A stretch of 64,000 bases of DNA, from assembly GCA_002862205.1 (NCBI GenBank), contig PKCN01000072.1:1-64000 (forward strand). The letters are read 5' to 3'. The DNA comes from Planctomycetaceae bacterium. GTDB lineage: Bacteria > Planctomycetota > Planctomycetia > Pirellulales > Pirellulaceae. Positions 8,907 through 17,406 of the stretch are shown here, piece by piece. The translations under genes were made by a program, and so were the position numbers. The notes beneath the pieces were generated by a model, which saw only the letters and a program-made list of their open reading frames with translations, was not told where the DNA came from and made no database searches. The number at the start of each line of letters is the position of its first letter. Positions within the stretch are counted from its first letter, which is position 1.

Positions 8907-9386
8907 TCATCCCGTGATGCTTGTCTTCTGGTTTTGCTCATCCACCTGTTCATTCAAAGTACACAGGTCATAGAGGATTCCAAATCCGAATAATCCGGCT
9001 GTTAAAAGGTAGAGCAGACCCGTGCCAATCTTGCCAAGATAAAACCGGTGGGCCCCAAAGATTCCCAGCAGGACCAGCAACACCCAAGCAATCGCATGAT
9101 CGTATTCACCCCTGCTTGAGTTGCGATCTGCCTCATCAGCCATGGCCGGGATCAGAAACAGGTCGATGATCCAGCCCACCAGCAACAATCCGCCGGTAAA
9201 AAACCAAATCGCACCGGTCAGCGGTTTTCCAAAGTAGAAGCGATGCAAACCACTAAAGCCAATCAGCCAAAATAGATACCCGATCGAACGTGGGTGGCTG
9301 GAGGCAATTCTTCCCTGAATGTCACTTCCCTGCATGTCACTGGTTGATTGAATGGGTGTGTTGGAGCGTGTGTCCATTGTCGTCAT
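8907..9386 (-). CDS. TM2-domain membrane protein with two TM2-like units
   Basis: A 159-residue protein (from the ATG at 9386; one at 9377 is also possible). It has two copies of the TM2 pattern: FSGLHRFYFGKPLTGAIWFF with GWIIDLFLIP, and FGAHRFYLGKIGTGLLYLL with GILYDLCTL. Each copy is two hydrophobic segments joined by a short turn, with the conserved G-x-HRFY-x-GK and D-x-F/C residues, so there are about four membrane segments. TM2 proteins are widespread; their role in bacteria is unclear. Convergent with the nfeD-like gene, 21 bases between the stops. Confidence 0.82.
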   Translation of the reverse strand: MTTMDTRSNTPIQSTSDMQGSDIQGRIASSHPRSIGYLFWLIGFSGLHRFYFGKPLTGAIWFFTGGLLLVGWIIDLFLIPAMADEADRNSSRGEYDHAIAWVLLVLLGIFGAHRFYLGKIGTGLLYLLTAGLFGFGILYDLCTLNEQVDEQNQKTSITG

Positions 9387-9592
9387 GAATCGAGGGGGAA
9401 CTGGAGCGGATGCTGAACGCAAAATAGCGTGCATGGAATCTAGCACCAGCACGACCAACCATCCTGCTGACAGCGGGATTTCCTGGATCCGTTGAGAAAA
9501 AAACTCTGATTGCGACCAACCCATTCAGTCGATAGAGTGTACATAGTTACACCATTCATTGGGATCCTCGACAGCCTCAGCAGCAAAAGCCC

Positions 9593-12500
9593 ATGCAGTA
9601 CGTCGAATTGCATTGCAAAAGCAACTTCTCGTTTCTGACTGGCGCTTCCCACCCGGACGAACTGGTGGAAAGGGCATCAGAACTAGGCTACCACGGGCTC
9701 GCTTTGACTGACGAATCATCAGTAGCTGGTGTGGTGCGTGGTTACGCGGCTGCCAAAGATCTGGGAATGCAGTACATCGTTGGGACAGAGGTTCATCTGA
9801 CCGATGCTCCATCGATGGTACTATGGCCAACTGACCGCGCTGCCTATGGTCAGATGTGTCGTCTGATCTCTCGTGGTCGGATGAGGGCAGAGAAAGGTGG
9901 CTGCCAACTTGTTTGGCAGGATGTTGTCGAGTTCAGCAGTGGTATGCTCGCGGGGCTAATACCACCTGAAAAGAAGAAACAGCTGGATTCCAATACAGCT
10001 AAACCGCTGAGTCACTTTCTGAGAACCGAATTCCGTGATGTGTTCAATGACAGTGGTTACCTACTCTGCGAAGTCCATCGCGGCGTAGACGATCAGGCGC
10101 ATCTACAGCGTCTACGGGAACTTTCCATCGGCAATGATGTTCCGCTTGTAGTGGGAGGGGACGTTCATTACCACACTGCCGAACGGATGTTGATGCATGA
10201 TTGCATCTCAGCGATTCAAAGTGGAACCAACATCGACAAGGCCCACGGAAAACGTTTCTGTAACGGCCAGCGGCACCTCCGTTCACTGGAAGAAATCAGG
10301 GACTTGTATCGGGATGTCCCTGAAGCCATAGAAAGAACCGTTGAGATAGCAGATCGTTGTCAATTCAAACTATCCGAGCTTCGCTATGAATACCCAGTGG
10401 AAATTGCCCCGCCAGGCATGTCATTGCTCGAACATCTGCGACGTTTGACATGGGAAGGTGCAAAAGCAAGATGGCCTGACGAGGTTCCTGAAAAGGTAAT
10501 TGACCTGCTTCGACATGAAATCCAGATCATTCAGGAGCTCAGCTATGAGGCGTATTTTCTGACCGTCTGGGACATGGTCCGCTTTGCACGCCAACGCAAC
10601 ATTCTATGTCAGGGGCGAGGCTCTGCTGCAAACTCTGCCGTCTGCTATTGCCTTGGCATTACCAATGTTGATCCCAGTCAATCCGACCTGCTCTTTGAGC
10701 GGTTCGTCAGCCGTGAGCGTGATGAGGCGCCCGACATCGACGTTGACTTTGAGCATCAGCGGCGTGAAGAAGTGCTGCAATATCTTTATGAAAAATATGG
10801 CCGTGATCGTGCGGGGTTAACAGCAACAGTCACCAGCTATCGAACCAAGAGTGCTATCCGGGATGTTGGCAAAGCACTGAGTATCTCCGCAGATACGCTC
10901 GACTCCATTGCCAAGCTCAGTGGCAGTGGTGCAACCTTTCTGGAACGTTGCATTGAAGGTGGACTGGATCCGAATTCAGAGTTGGGGCAACGGTTCATCT
11001 ATCTGGTGACGACGCTGGCTGGTTTTCCAAGGCACTTGTCACAGCATGTCGGTGGGATGGTGATGACCGCAGGCAGCCTATGCGAGTTGTGTCCCATCGA
11101 GAATGCAGCGATGGAGGGTCGTACCGTTATCCAATGGAACAAAGATGATCTGGATGAACTTGGGATTCTCAAGGTAGATGTCTTGGCCCTGGGCATGCTC
11201 TCGGCGCTACACCGATGCTTTGAGCTTGTTGCTGAACATCATGGATGCACATTGTCTCTTGGCACGATGCCTCAAGGTGATAAAGCAACCTACGATATGA
11301 TCTGCAAAGCAGATACTGTTGGTGTTTTCCAGATCGAAAGCCGCGCGCAAATGAGCATGTTGCCACGGCTACAGCCACGCTGTTACTACGATCTGGTTGT
11401 CGAAGTAGCAATCGTGCGCCCCGGCCCCATTCAAGGCAACATGGTGCACCCTTACCTGAAAGCTCGTGAAAATCCCCAATCTGTTGTTTATCCCAATGAT
11501 GCCATCCGGAGTGTCTTGGAAAAAACACTCGGTGTCCCAATTTTTCAGGAGCAAGCAATGCGGTTGGCAGTCGTTGCGGCTGGCTTTACGCCGGGTGAGG
11601 CTGACCAGCTGCGCAGAGCAATGGCAGCCTGGCGACGCCCAGGACTGATTGACCGATTCCGGACAAAACTTCTCGAGGGCATGCGGAAAAAAAACTTCAC
11701 TGCTGCCTTTGCTGAACATGTATTCAATCAAATTCGTGGTTTTGGAGAATACGGATTCCCTGAATCCCATGCGGCCAGCTTTGCTCTGCTGGTGTACGCA
11801 TCCTGCTACTTGAAATGTCATTATCCAGACGCTTTCTGTGTCGCGCTGCTGAATAGCCAGCCCATGGGATTTTATGCACCTGCCCAGCTGATCGCTGATG
11901 CCCAAAAACATGGAGTGGAAGTCCGTGGCGTGGACATCAACCTCAGTGAATGGGAGTCAACATTGGAGCCAACACCAAATACTGAACCTGAAATAAAACA
12001 TCTAAATGCCATCCGCCTGGGACTCACAACCATTCGCGGACTTCATTCCAAAATTGCGGTGCAAATCATTAACGAGCGGCGATCGCGAGGTCCCTACAGC
12101 AGTATGGACGAACTTGTCGCAAGGACAGGTCTTGGAAAAACACCTCTGGCAACACTTGCTGATGCGGATGCATTTGAATCACTTCACGTCGATCGTCGTG
12201 CCGCTGTTTGGCATTCTCTTGGTCAAGATCACAGCCCCAACCAACAACCCTTATTTGACGACCTGAATGAAATCGAACCAACACCATCCACACTGATCCC
12301 AATGACACCGATGGAAGAAGTCCATGCAGACTACCACATGACAGGACTAAGTCTGAAAGCACACCCGGTTTCATTTGTTCGCGAGGAGCTCGTGGCTCAA
12401 CGATGCGTCACAGCAAAAGACCTCAGCAACCTTCGGGAAGGACGACATATTCGAGTCGCCGGGTTGATTCTCCTGAGACAAAAACCCTCGACAGCAAAAG

Positions 12501-12724
12501 GCATTGTCTTTGCGACAATGGAAGACGAAACAGGATCAATCAATCTAGTCATCTTCAAAGCGGTTTGGGAACGCTTCTTTCGCATTGCTCGAACCAGTAA
12601 CGCCTGGTTGGTTGATGGGAAACTGGAGAACCGAAAAGGAGTCATTCACGTCATCGTTGGAAGAATTACCGACCTTAGCGAGGAAGTGTCGGGACTGGCA
12701 GTTTCTTCGAGAGACTTCCATTGA
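9593..12724 (+). CDS. dnaE2: Error-prone DNA polymerase III alpha-type DnaE2
   Basis: A 1043-residue C-family polymerase. It starts with a PHP domain (ELHCKSNFSFLTGASHPDEL, residues 5-24), has the catalytic Asp pair in APDIDVDFEHQRREEV and the third Asp in LGILKVDVLALGML, then a helix-hairpin-helix segment and a C-terminal OB domain (IRVAGLILLRQ...FATMEDETG). The length and the start MQYVELHCKSNFSFL match DnaE2 rather than the longer replicative DnaE1. DnaE2 carries out damage-induced translesion synthesis, normally with ImuA/ImuB, whose genes are often adjacent but are absent here. I see no LexA box in the short upstream interval. Confidence 0.95.
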   Translation: MQYVELHCKSNFSFLTGASHPDELVERASELGYHGLALTDESSVAGVVRGYAAAKDLGMQYIVGTEVHLTDAPSMVLWPTDRAAYGQMCRLISRGRMRAEKGGCQLVWQDVVEFSSGMLAGLIPPEKKKQLDSNTAKPLSHFLRTEFRDVFNDSGYLLCEVHRGVDDQAHLQRLRELSIGNDVPLVVGGDVHYHTAERMLMHDCISAIQSGTNIDKAHGKRFCNGQRHLRSLEEIRDLYRDVPEAIERTVEIADRCQFKLSELRYEYPVEIAPPGMSLLEHLRRLTWEGAKARWPDEVPEKVIDLLRHEIQIIQELSYEAYFLTVWDMVRFARQRNILCQGRGSAANSAVCYCLGITNVDPSQSDLLFERFVSRERDEAPDIDVDFEHQRREEVLQYLYEKYGRDRAGLTATVTSYRTKSAIRDVGKALSISADTLDSIAKLSGSGATFLERCIEGGLDPNSELGQRFIYLVTTLAGFPRHLSQHVGGMVMTAGSLCELCPIENAAMEGRTVIQWNKDDLDELGILKVDVLALGMLSALHRCFELVAEHHGCTLSLGTMPQGDKATYDMICKADTVGVFQIESRAQMSMLPRLQPRCYYDLVVEVAIVRPGPIQGNMVHPYLKARENPQSVVYPNDAIRSVLEKTLGVPIFQEQAMRLAVVAAGFTPGEADQLRRAMAAWRRPGLIDRFRTKLLEGMRKKNFTAAFAEHVFNQIRGFGEYGFPESHAASFALLVYASCYLKCHYPDAFCVALLNSQPMGFYAPAQLIADAQKHGVEVRGVDINLSEWESTLEPTPNTEPEIKHLNAIRLGLTTIRGLHSKIAVQIINERRSRGPYSSMDELVARTGLGKTPLATLADADAFESLHVDRRAAVWHSLGQDHSPNQQPLFDDLNEIEPTPSTLIPMTPMEEVHADYHMTGLSLKAHPVSFVREELVAQRCVTAKDLSNLREGRHIRVAGLILLRQKPSTAKGIVFATMEDETGSINLVIFKAVWERFFRIARTSNAWLVDGKLENRKGVIHVIVGRITDLSEEVSGLAVSSRDFH

Positions 12725-12731
12725 CGCAACT

Positions 12732-13472
12732 TTAGAGAACATTCTCAGCAACCAGCCGAGTACGCAGTGGCTGAACGATTTTCATTTGCCACTGTCCCCT
12801 TCCCCTACTGTCGACCCGATAGTCCATGAACATCTGGATCGTCAAAGAGCTGTCACCGGACGGATCCGACCATATCACCTCGGCATGATCCTGACCGAAC
12901 TGGTAGTAAACATTGACGGGCCGATTAAGCGTCCAATCTGCGTCAGCGCCAAGTCGCTTCAATTCGCGATTGACGGCGTCGGTCTTGAACTGCACCAATG
13001 ACTCGGCAACACGCTGGTCTGACAAATAATGTTCCGCAAGATTCATGTCAGTTGACAGTCGGTTGTACCATTCCTTCTGCAACTCCATTGCATGCTCATC
13101 ATGCCCCAGAGCCACAAGCTTCATGTACTGTCCTGCAAACTCTTCAGCCTGACGACCGAGTGTGCTGCGTTTCATCATATCAACGGTGTAACCACACGTT
13201 CCGAAAGCCACGCCCAACAACATTCCCAAAAAGGCCGCACGCATCCCTGCCGGTCGTGGACCGTCGTACTTCCTCAGAGCAATTAGCCCAAACACAAGTG
13301 CCATCAATGGCATCAAGAGCATCGCCTTGAAAATGATACTGAAGATACTCAGCACACCCAACAAGAGGCAGATAAAACCGGAGACACGTAGTGGTGGTGC
13401 CACTTCTTCCAACTCGAATCCATTCCCCGAACTCATTCCGCGCATGTTCTTTTCATCACGTTCTTCGGTCAT
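12732..13472 (-). CDS. Membrane protein of unknown function, DUF4190-like N-terminus
   Basis: A 246-residue protein. Residues about 28-70 form two hydrophobic segments separated by a short turn (VSGFICLLLGVLSIFSI and LLMPLMALVFGLIALRKY), and a third follows (AAFLGMLLGVAFGTCGY), a pattern like the DUF4190 membrane module. The remaining 140 residues are soluble, probably outside the cytoplasm, with many charged residues and a beta-rich end (VIWSDPSGDSSLTIQMF). I do not recognise the soluble part. Convergent with dnaE2, seven bases between the stops. Starts at 10 and 13 codons further in are also possible. Confidence 0.65.
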   Translation of the reverse strand: MTEERDEKNMRGMSSGNGFELEEVAPPLRVSGFICLLLGVLSIFSIIFKAMLLMPLMALVFGLIALRKYDGPRPAGMRAAFLGMLLGVAFGTCGYTVDMMKRSTLGRQAEEFAGQYMKLVALGHDEHAMELQKEWYNRLSTDMNLAEHYLSDQRVAESLVQFKTDAVNRELKRLGADADWTLNRPVNVYYQFGQDHAEVIWSDPSGDSSLTIQMFMDYRVDSRGRGQWQMKIVQPLRTRLVAENVL

Positions 13473-13850
13473 TTGGCAATCGTTTGGCAGGAGAAGAATT
13501 GAGGTTACTGGCCAATCTGCAGGGCAATCATCAGGGGAGTTCTGTCAAAAGAATCCGTCCAACAACCACAGATGTTGTCGAAACGACAGCATTTTCCGCA
13601 GCATGATTGTGATAGGCAGGACTGAATTTACCAGCCTACTGGCTAACAGTTTGGCACCACAAATCACGTGTTTTTTGCCTAAAAAAAGACGATTACCCTC
13701 GATCTTGGGCACACGTCTGAGGCAGGCAGAACGGTGGAAAACGCAGTCCTTGCGTTGCTGATACGCAGTCTGACTCAACCTGGTTTTGAAAAAAGGCTGA
13801 TTTCGCATCCAAACACAAAAATAGTCTCGCCCTGATTCAGCAGTTGACTA
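13473..13850. other. Intergenic region downstream of lpxB; nothing recognised
   Basis: Contains the promoter region of the minus-strand membrane protein gene and the end of lpxB transcription. No reading frame here shows family motifs, and no clean hairpin with a T-run was found by eye. Confidence 0.4.
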
Positions 13851-15065
13851 TCACGCGGCCCGCTTGGGTAAATCCTGATAATTTCCATGCTCCGCAGGCA
13901 ACCCTGCGTGATTCGCAAGTTGGCAATGAATGAACTCGGCAGCCCGCTGGGACGCGCCGGGCTGGGCATATTGACCACGTAGACCATCCAGACTTTCCAA
14001 TAAGCCTCGGAAATAAAAATGGTCATTCAGCATCGCATTGATGGACTGAGTCAGAAAATCAATTGCTGGCTCCGTTTTGCCAACAGAGACCATCTCTGGA
14101 AACACTTTTCGATCGCTCATCAGATTGGGAAGAGTAATGCTATCGAGGTTCAGCAGGTATTTGCCAACGCTATGCAACACGCGACCAACTCGATAGACGA
14201 CAGCAGCAGGTGTCCGTCTTGCCATCAATTCGAGACTGACACTACCGCTCACCATCATGGCACAACGTGCAGCCTCCACCACCTCACTGGTTCGACCAAC
14301 AAAGAACTCAATTGGCAGGTCTTGATCCTGTTGCGTCATTTGATCGCGGCACCAAAGACATTGTCGATCGCGATAGGCTGCCACAAGAAAACGTGCTCTC
14401 GGATTGGTACGATTGAGCCTGCGTATCGCTTCCAGCATCAACGGCCAGTTGGAATGCACTTCGTGCTCTCTCGAGCCAGGCAGAACAGCAACCAGATGCT
14501 CACCACTGAGGTTCGTCCCACGAAATTGATCAAGTAACTGGTGATCCAGACTCTGGCAGTCCACTGCATCGAAAAAGGGATGCCCCACGAAAGTGGTAGG
14601 AATCCCATGCCCTTCGAAGTAGTCCTGTTCAACGGGAAGCACGGCTAAAACATGATCCACCGTGCGTTTCATCTTCTTGATACGCCACCCGCCCCAAGCC
14701 CACAATTGCGGTGGGCAGTAGTAGTAGACGGGAATTCCGTACTTTTTAGCTCGTTTGGCGACATGCCAATTGAAACCGGGAAAATCGACGAGCACGACCG
14801 CATCGACATTGCCTTGGCGAAAAATTTCTTCAGCTTCGTCAGCAAAGCTGAAAAACTGACGCAATTTGGGAATCACTTCCACCAACCCTACAACCGCATG
14901 CTGCGTCAAATCACGATCAAGGTGACAGCCCGCATCCCTCATCGCTTGGCCTCCAAATCCTCGCACTTGGATCGTTGAATCCAATGCTAAGATCTGTGAA
15001 ACCATTCGGGCAGCGTGCTGGTCACCGCTTGGTTCACCGACAGAAAAAAATATGTTTGCTGACAT
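13851..15065 (-). CDS. lpxB: Lipid-A-disaccharide synthase
   Basis: A 404-residue GT19 glycosyltransferase. The N-terminal FFSVGEPSGDQHAARMV, the GFGGQAMRDAGCHLD block, HAVVGLVEVIPKL, DFPGFNWHVAKRAKK and YYYCPPQLWAWGGWRIKKMK are all classic LpxB motifs, as is LPGSREHEV in the second half and the final SVSLELMA region. The enzyme joins UDP-2,3-diacylglucosamine and lipid X to form the disaccharide of lipid A at the inner membrane. Its presence implies that the organism makes lipid A. No other lpx gene is in the window. The last 20 residues are polar and not conserved in my memory of the family. Confidence 0.95.
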   Translation of the reverse strand: MSANIFFSVGEPSGDQHAARMVSQILALDSTIQVRGFGGQAMRDAGCHLDRDLTQHAVVGLVEVIPKLRQFFSFADEAEEIFRQGNVDAVVLVDFPGFNWHVAKRAKKYGIPVYYYCPPQLWAWGGWRIKKMKRTVDHVLAVLPVEQDYFEGHGIPTTFVGHPFFDAVDCQSLDHQLLDQFRGTNLSGEHLVAVLPGSREHEVHSNWPLMLEAIRRLNRTNPRARFLVAAYRDRQCLWCRDQMTQQDQDLPIEFFVGRTSEVVEAARCAMMVSGSVSLELMARRTPAAVVYRVGRVLHSVGKYLLNLDSITLPNLMSDRKVFPEMVSVGKTEPAIDFLTQSINAMLNDHFYFRGLLESLDGLRGQYAQPGASQRAAEFIHCQLANHAGLPAEHGNYQDLPKRAA

Positions 15066-15513
15066 TCAGATCTCCGGGCCTCGAACCTTCCCGCTGGCTT
15101 CCCTTACCCCTCAAGGGTAGCGAGTTTTCCAGTGACAGGAATCTCGATTCAGGAAGCCGGAATCATGTGTGATCCGAGAACATCAGTAGAGAAATCCGGT
15201 GCTGAGCGTCAACGCTAATTCAATGCTAGCATCTCACAATTGACGTTTGATTTGAGCAGCCGAGGTTTGGCAAAGACTTGGTTGGTAAGGTTCCCGATTC
15301 TGCCAGCGACGGGTGAGCTTTGGAAAGCCGTAAACTGCGGGCTGATTTCCAGTCTTCGAATCGCCAGAAAGATATCCCGTACTGAACGAGCTGTACGAGC
15401 TGTACGAGCTTGAAAGTGAACAGAGAATAAAAAAACGACCCGTCAAGGAAATCCTCGACGGGTCGTTTGTAGGTCACGTCTGAAAGGTTTTCAGAGCATT
15501 TCCGTTACGCAAT
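15066..15513. other. Intergenic region between lpxB and the cysteine-rich protein gene
   Basis: Holds a 9-bp triplicated repeat (acgagctgt, acgagctgt, acgagcttg at 15386-15412) and the terminator at 15433-15468. Short minus-strand frames crossing the repeat translate to low-complexity VQLVQ/YSS and run through the terminator, so I do not call them. Confidence 0.55.
15433..15468 (-). terminator. Rho-independent terminator of the cysteine-rich repeat protein gene
   Basis: A perfect 12-bp stem (AAACGACCCGTC at 15433-15444 pairing with 15457-15468) with a 12-base loop. On the minus strand the stem is followed by a run of seven T. It lies about 45 bases past the stop codon at 15514, so it ends transcription of that gene. 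Confidence 0.93.
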
Positions 15514-16251
15514 TCAGCGAACGAAAACGGCACTGGCCTGAACGACGCGACGCTTGCTGGTCGCTTGAGCACTTGGATCAACAACTGGTGCTGGCATCGG
15601 TGCTGCTTCCATGCCGCCTTCGCAGCCGCAAGCTGGCTCGCAGCCACAGGCTGGTTCGCAAGCATCACAACCACCGTCGCAGCTCTTTCTTGTAAGCTTG
15701 CCGAACAGCTTCTCGAGCAGTCCGCAAGATTTCTTAGGAGCACAACCGCTGTCGCAACCTGAGTCGCAGCAATCGCTTTCGCAACCGCATGCTGGCTCTT
15801 CGCAACCACAAGCTGGCTCTTCACATCCGCATGCTGGCTCTTCACAGCCACAAGCTGGCTCGCATCCGTCGCAGCAGTTGCTTTTCTTAGCGAAAAGTTT
15901 CGCCAAAAGTCCGCATCCACGCTCCTTGCTGCAAGCACTGTCGCAACCTGAGTCGCAACCATCGCTCTCGCAACCACATGCAGGCTCTTCACAACCACAA
16001 GCAGGTTCTTCACAACCACAAGCAGGTTCTTCACAGCCACAAGCTGGCTCTTCGCACCCACAAGCTGGTTCTTCGCACCCACAAGCTGGCTCTTCACAGC
16101 CGCAAGCTGGTTCACATCCGGAGTCACAACACTCGGCGGAGCTTCCACAGCCCTTCACACCAAGCATACGATCTAAAAGGTCAAACCCGAAACTCTGGCT
16201 GCACATAGTACAACCAAGAACGAGCGCCATTGTCATTATTGTCCGCTTCAT
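15514..16251 (-). CDS. Exported cysteine-rich repeat protein (CGCEEPA repeats)
   Basis: A 245-residue protein with a signal peptide (about residues 1-22, ending SQSFGF). The mature part begins DLLDRMLGVKGCGSSAECCDSGC, followed by two blocks of the 7-residue unit CGCEEPA (about six copies, then about four), separated by a linker with DSGCDSACSKERGCGLLAKLFAKK. After the second block a related GLLEKLFGK module appears, then CEPACGCE again and the basic end KRRVVQASAVFVR. It is extremely rich in Cys, Glu, Pro and Ala. The ATG at 16251 has a good ribosome-binding site (AGGGAGAA) and starts the signal peptide. Cys density suggests metal binding or disulfide cross-linking at the cell surface, as in planctomycete wall proteins, but this is inference and I know no named family. 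Confidence 0.85.
   Translation of the reverse strand: MKRTIMTMALVLGCTMCSQSFGFDLLDRMLGVKGCGSSAECCDSGCEPACGCEEPACGCEEPACGCEEPACGCEEPACGCEEPACGCEEPACGCESDGCDSGCDSACSKERGCGLLAKLFAKKSNCCDGCEPACGCEEPACGCEEPACGCEEPACGCESDCCDSGCDSGCAPKKSCGLLEKLFGKLTRKSCDGGCDACEPACGCEPACGCEGGMEAAPMPAPVVDPSAQATSKRRVVQASAVFVR
15775..16125. repeat. 21-bp coding repeats in two blocks (CGCEEPA units)
   Basis: Imperfect 21-bp units, seen on the plus strand as variants of cacaaccacaagcaggttct, occur in a proximal block (about 15965-16120) and a distal block (about 15780-15870). Synonymous differences between units (gctggctct, gcaggttct) show that the repeats are older or under selection, unlike the perfect repeat at 2061-2132. 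Confidence 0.85.
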
Positions 16252-16973
16252 TGGAGCCACTTCTCCCTTAATCTCAACTTGGCGGTTAAGTCGGTATGGC
16301 GTCGCCGTCGATGAACCGGTTCCACTTTTGCAGCGTGACAGAGCCTCCTGTGGAGGTGCATTCGATGGACGAAGTCGCCGTCGAGCACACCTCGAGTCCG
16401 CTCCAACAAACACAAACGGGTCGGGTGCGGACACCCGGCCCGCCGACTTCGTTCAGTTTGTCGTTCCCGCTGCCGGCAACGGTTAGGTTGCCGTGGAACC
16501 ACTCAAGTTTGGTGACGCCATGTGATCCTGACATCCCATGTCAGGTTCCCTGGGTCTATCGCAGTGAGTTGGTATTTGGCGTTGAGCCAAGCCCAATCTC
16601 ATTCGCGATCTGTATCCGTATCGACGCTGACCGGGCTTTCAATCACTGTTCCATGGGATTTTCACACTGTTGGAAAGCTTTGCCGATTACGGGATTTTTG
16701 CGGTTTTTCACGAGGAATAGCGTTCCTCTGCTTCTGCGCGTGGCGTATTTGGTCCAATCGGTATAAAATCAACCTTAGTGCGTGGCTTGCGAGTGCCGGC
16801 CACACCCGACTCAATGCGTCGGCACTGAACCCAAGTGGAACATTCACAACGGGTTAGCGAGTAAAACAGGGCTGCTGACAGGGAACCCATGAGGATTTCG
16901 GTCGGCTTCCCTTCGTATCGAACCCGCAAACTTGGACCACAAGGGCCATTCCCCCCCTCGGTAACGCCTGATC
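16252..16973. other. Long intergenic region (722 bases) upstream of the cysteine-rich gene
   Basis: No convincing gene. A plus-strand frame at 16296-16766 has no family motif. Two structures stand out: a hairpin near 16422-16443 (stem GGGTG/CACCC, extendable, loop of four) and a perfect 8-bp inverted repeat CCTGACAT-3-ATGTCAGG at 16527-16545. Neither has a T-run. The promoter of the cysteine-rich gene must lie in the first part. Confidence 0.55.
16527..16545. promoter_or_regulatory. Perfect 8-bp inverted repeat of unknown role
   Basis: CCTGACAT and ATGTCAGG flank a three-base loop. Its place, about 280 bases upstream of the cysteine-rich gene and 430 bases upstream of the cupin gene, does not show which gene it might control. 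It could be an operator or an RNA hairpin. Confidence 0.35.
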
Positions 16974-17342
16974 TTGCCAGCCAAGCCAACAGTTGTCGAT
17001 TTGACTGCCCTGCCGGGGGTCACCTGCCCGTGTGGCATCGCCCGTCGGGCTTTTGCTGACCAAGACGAGTTTCCTGGCACGGTACACCTGACTGAAATCA
17101 GCACCGACGCACGCGAGCATTACCACAAGAAGCATACTGAAATTTACGTCATTCTGGCTTGCCAGCCGGATGCTGCCATCGTCCTGGACGGAAAAGAGGT
17201 CCCGGTGGCACCACAACATGCCATTCTGATTCCCCCAGGAGTCCGGCATCGTGCCGTCGGCCAGATGACTGTTTTGATACTGTGTACACCAAATTTTGAT
17301 CCTGCAGATGAACATTTCGATGCTTCAACTGTACCCACGTAG
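16974..17342 (+). CDS. Small cupin-domain protein
   Basis: A 122-residue single-domain cupin. The first motif is HYHKKHTEIYVIL (residues about 46-58) with the His and Glu metal ligands; the second is VPVAPQHAILIPPGVRHRAVG with the last His. The conserved-length spacer suits a small beta-barrel metal-binding cupin; the metal and substrate cannot be read from sequence. An unusual CPCG lies before the barrel. No ATG is available: an in-frame stop at 16962 precedes the TTG at 16974, which I take as the start. It lies 64 bases upstream of the PQQ-like protein gene on the same strand. Confidence 0.72.
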   Translation: MPAKPTVVDLTALPGVTCPCGIARRAFADQDEFPGTVHLTEISTDAREHYHKKHTEIYVILACQPDAAIVLDGKEVPVAPQHAILIPPGVRHRAVGQMTVLILCTPNFDPADEHFDASTVPT

Positions 17343-17406
17343 TTGGTTGGATGGTTTGACAACTGCCTGCAACTGCCTGAATAGCCCCCGAGTTTAGAGA
17401 ATCCAA

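Noticed and set aside
15474-16148. Long minus-strand frame with Val/Ala/Lys repeats (224 codons)
   Set aside because: It is the shifted reading of the cysteine-rich repeat gene; it crosses the terminator side and has no signal peptide or ribosome-binding site, while the other frame has both.
15611-16486. Plus-strand frame with Pro/Gln/Ser/His repeats (291 codons)
   Set aside because: Antisense of the repeat gene. Repeats keep all frames open. No start signal and no known motif.
16296-16766. Plus-strand frame of 156 codons in the long gap
   Set aside because: Composition is unlike the neighbours, no ribosome-binding site, no motif; kept as non-coding.
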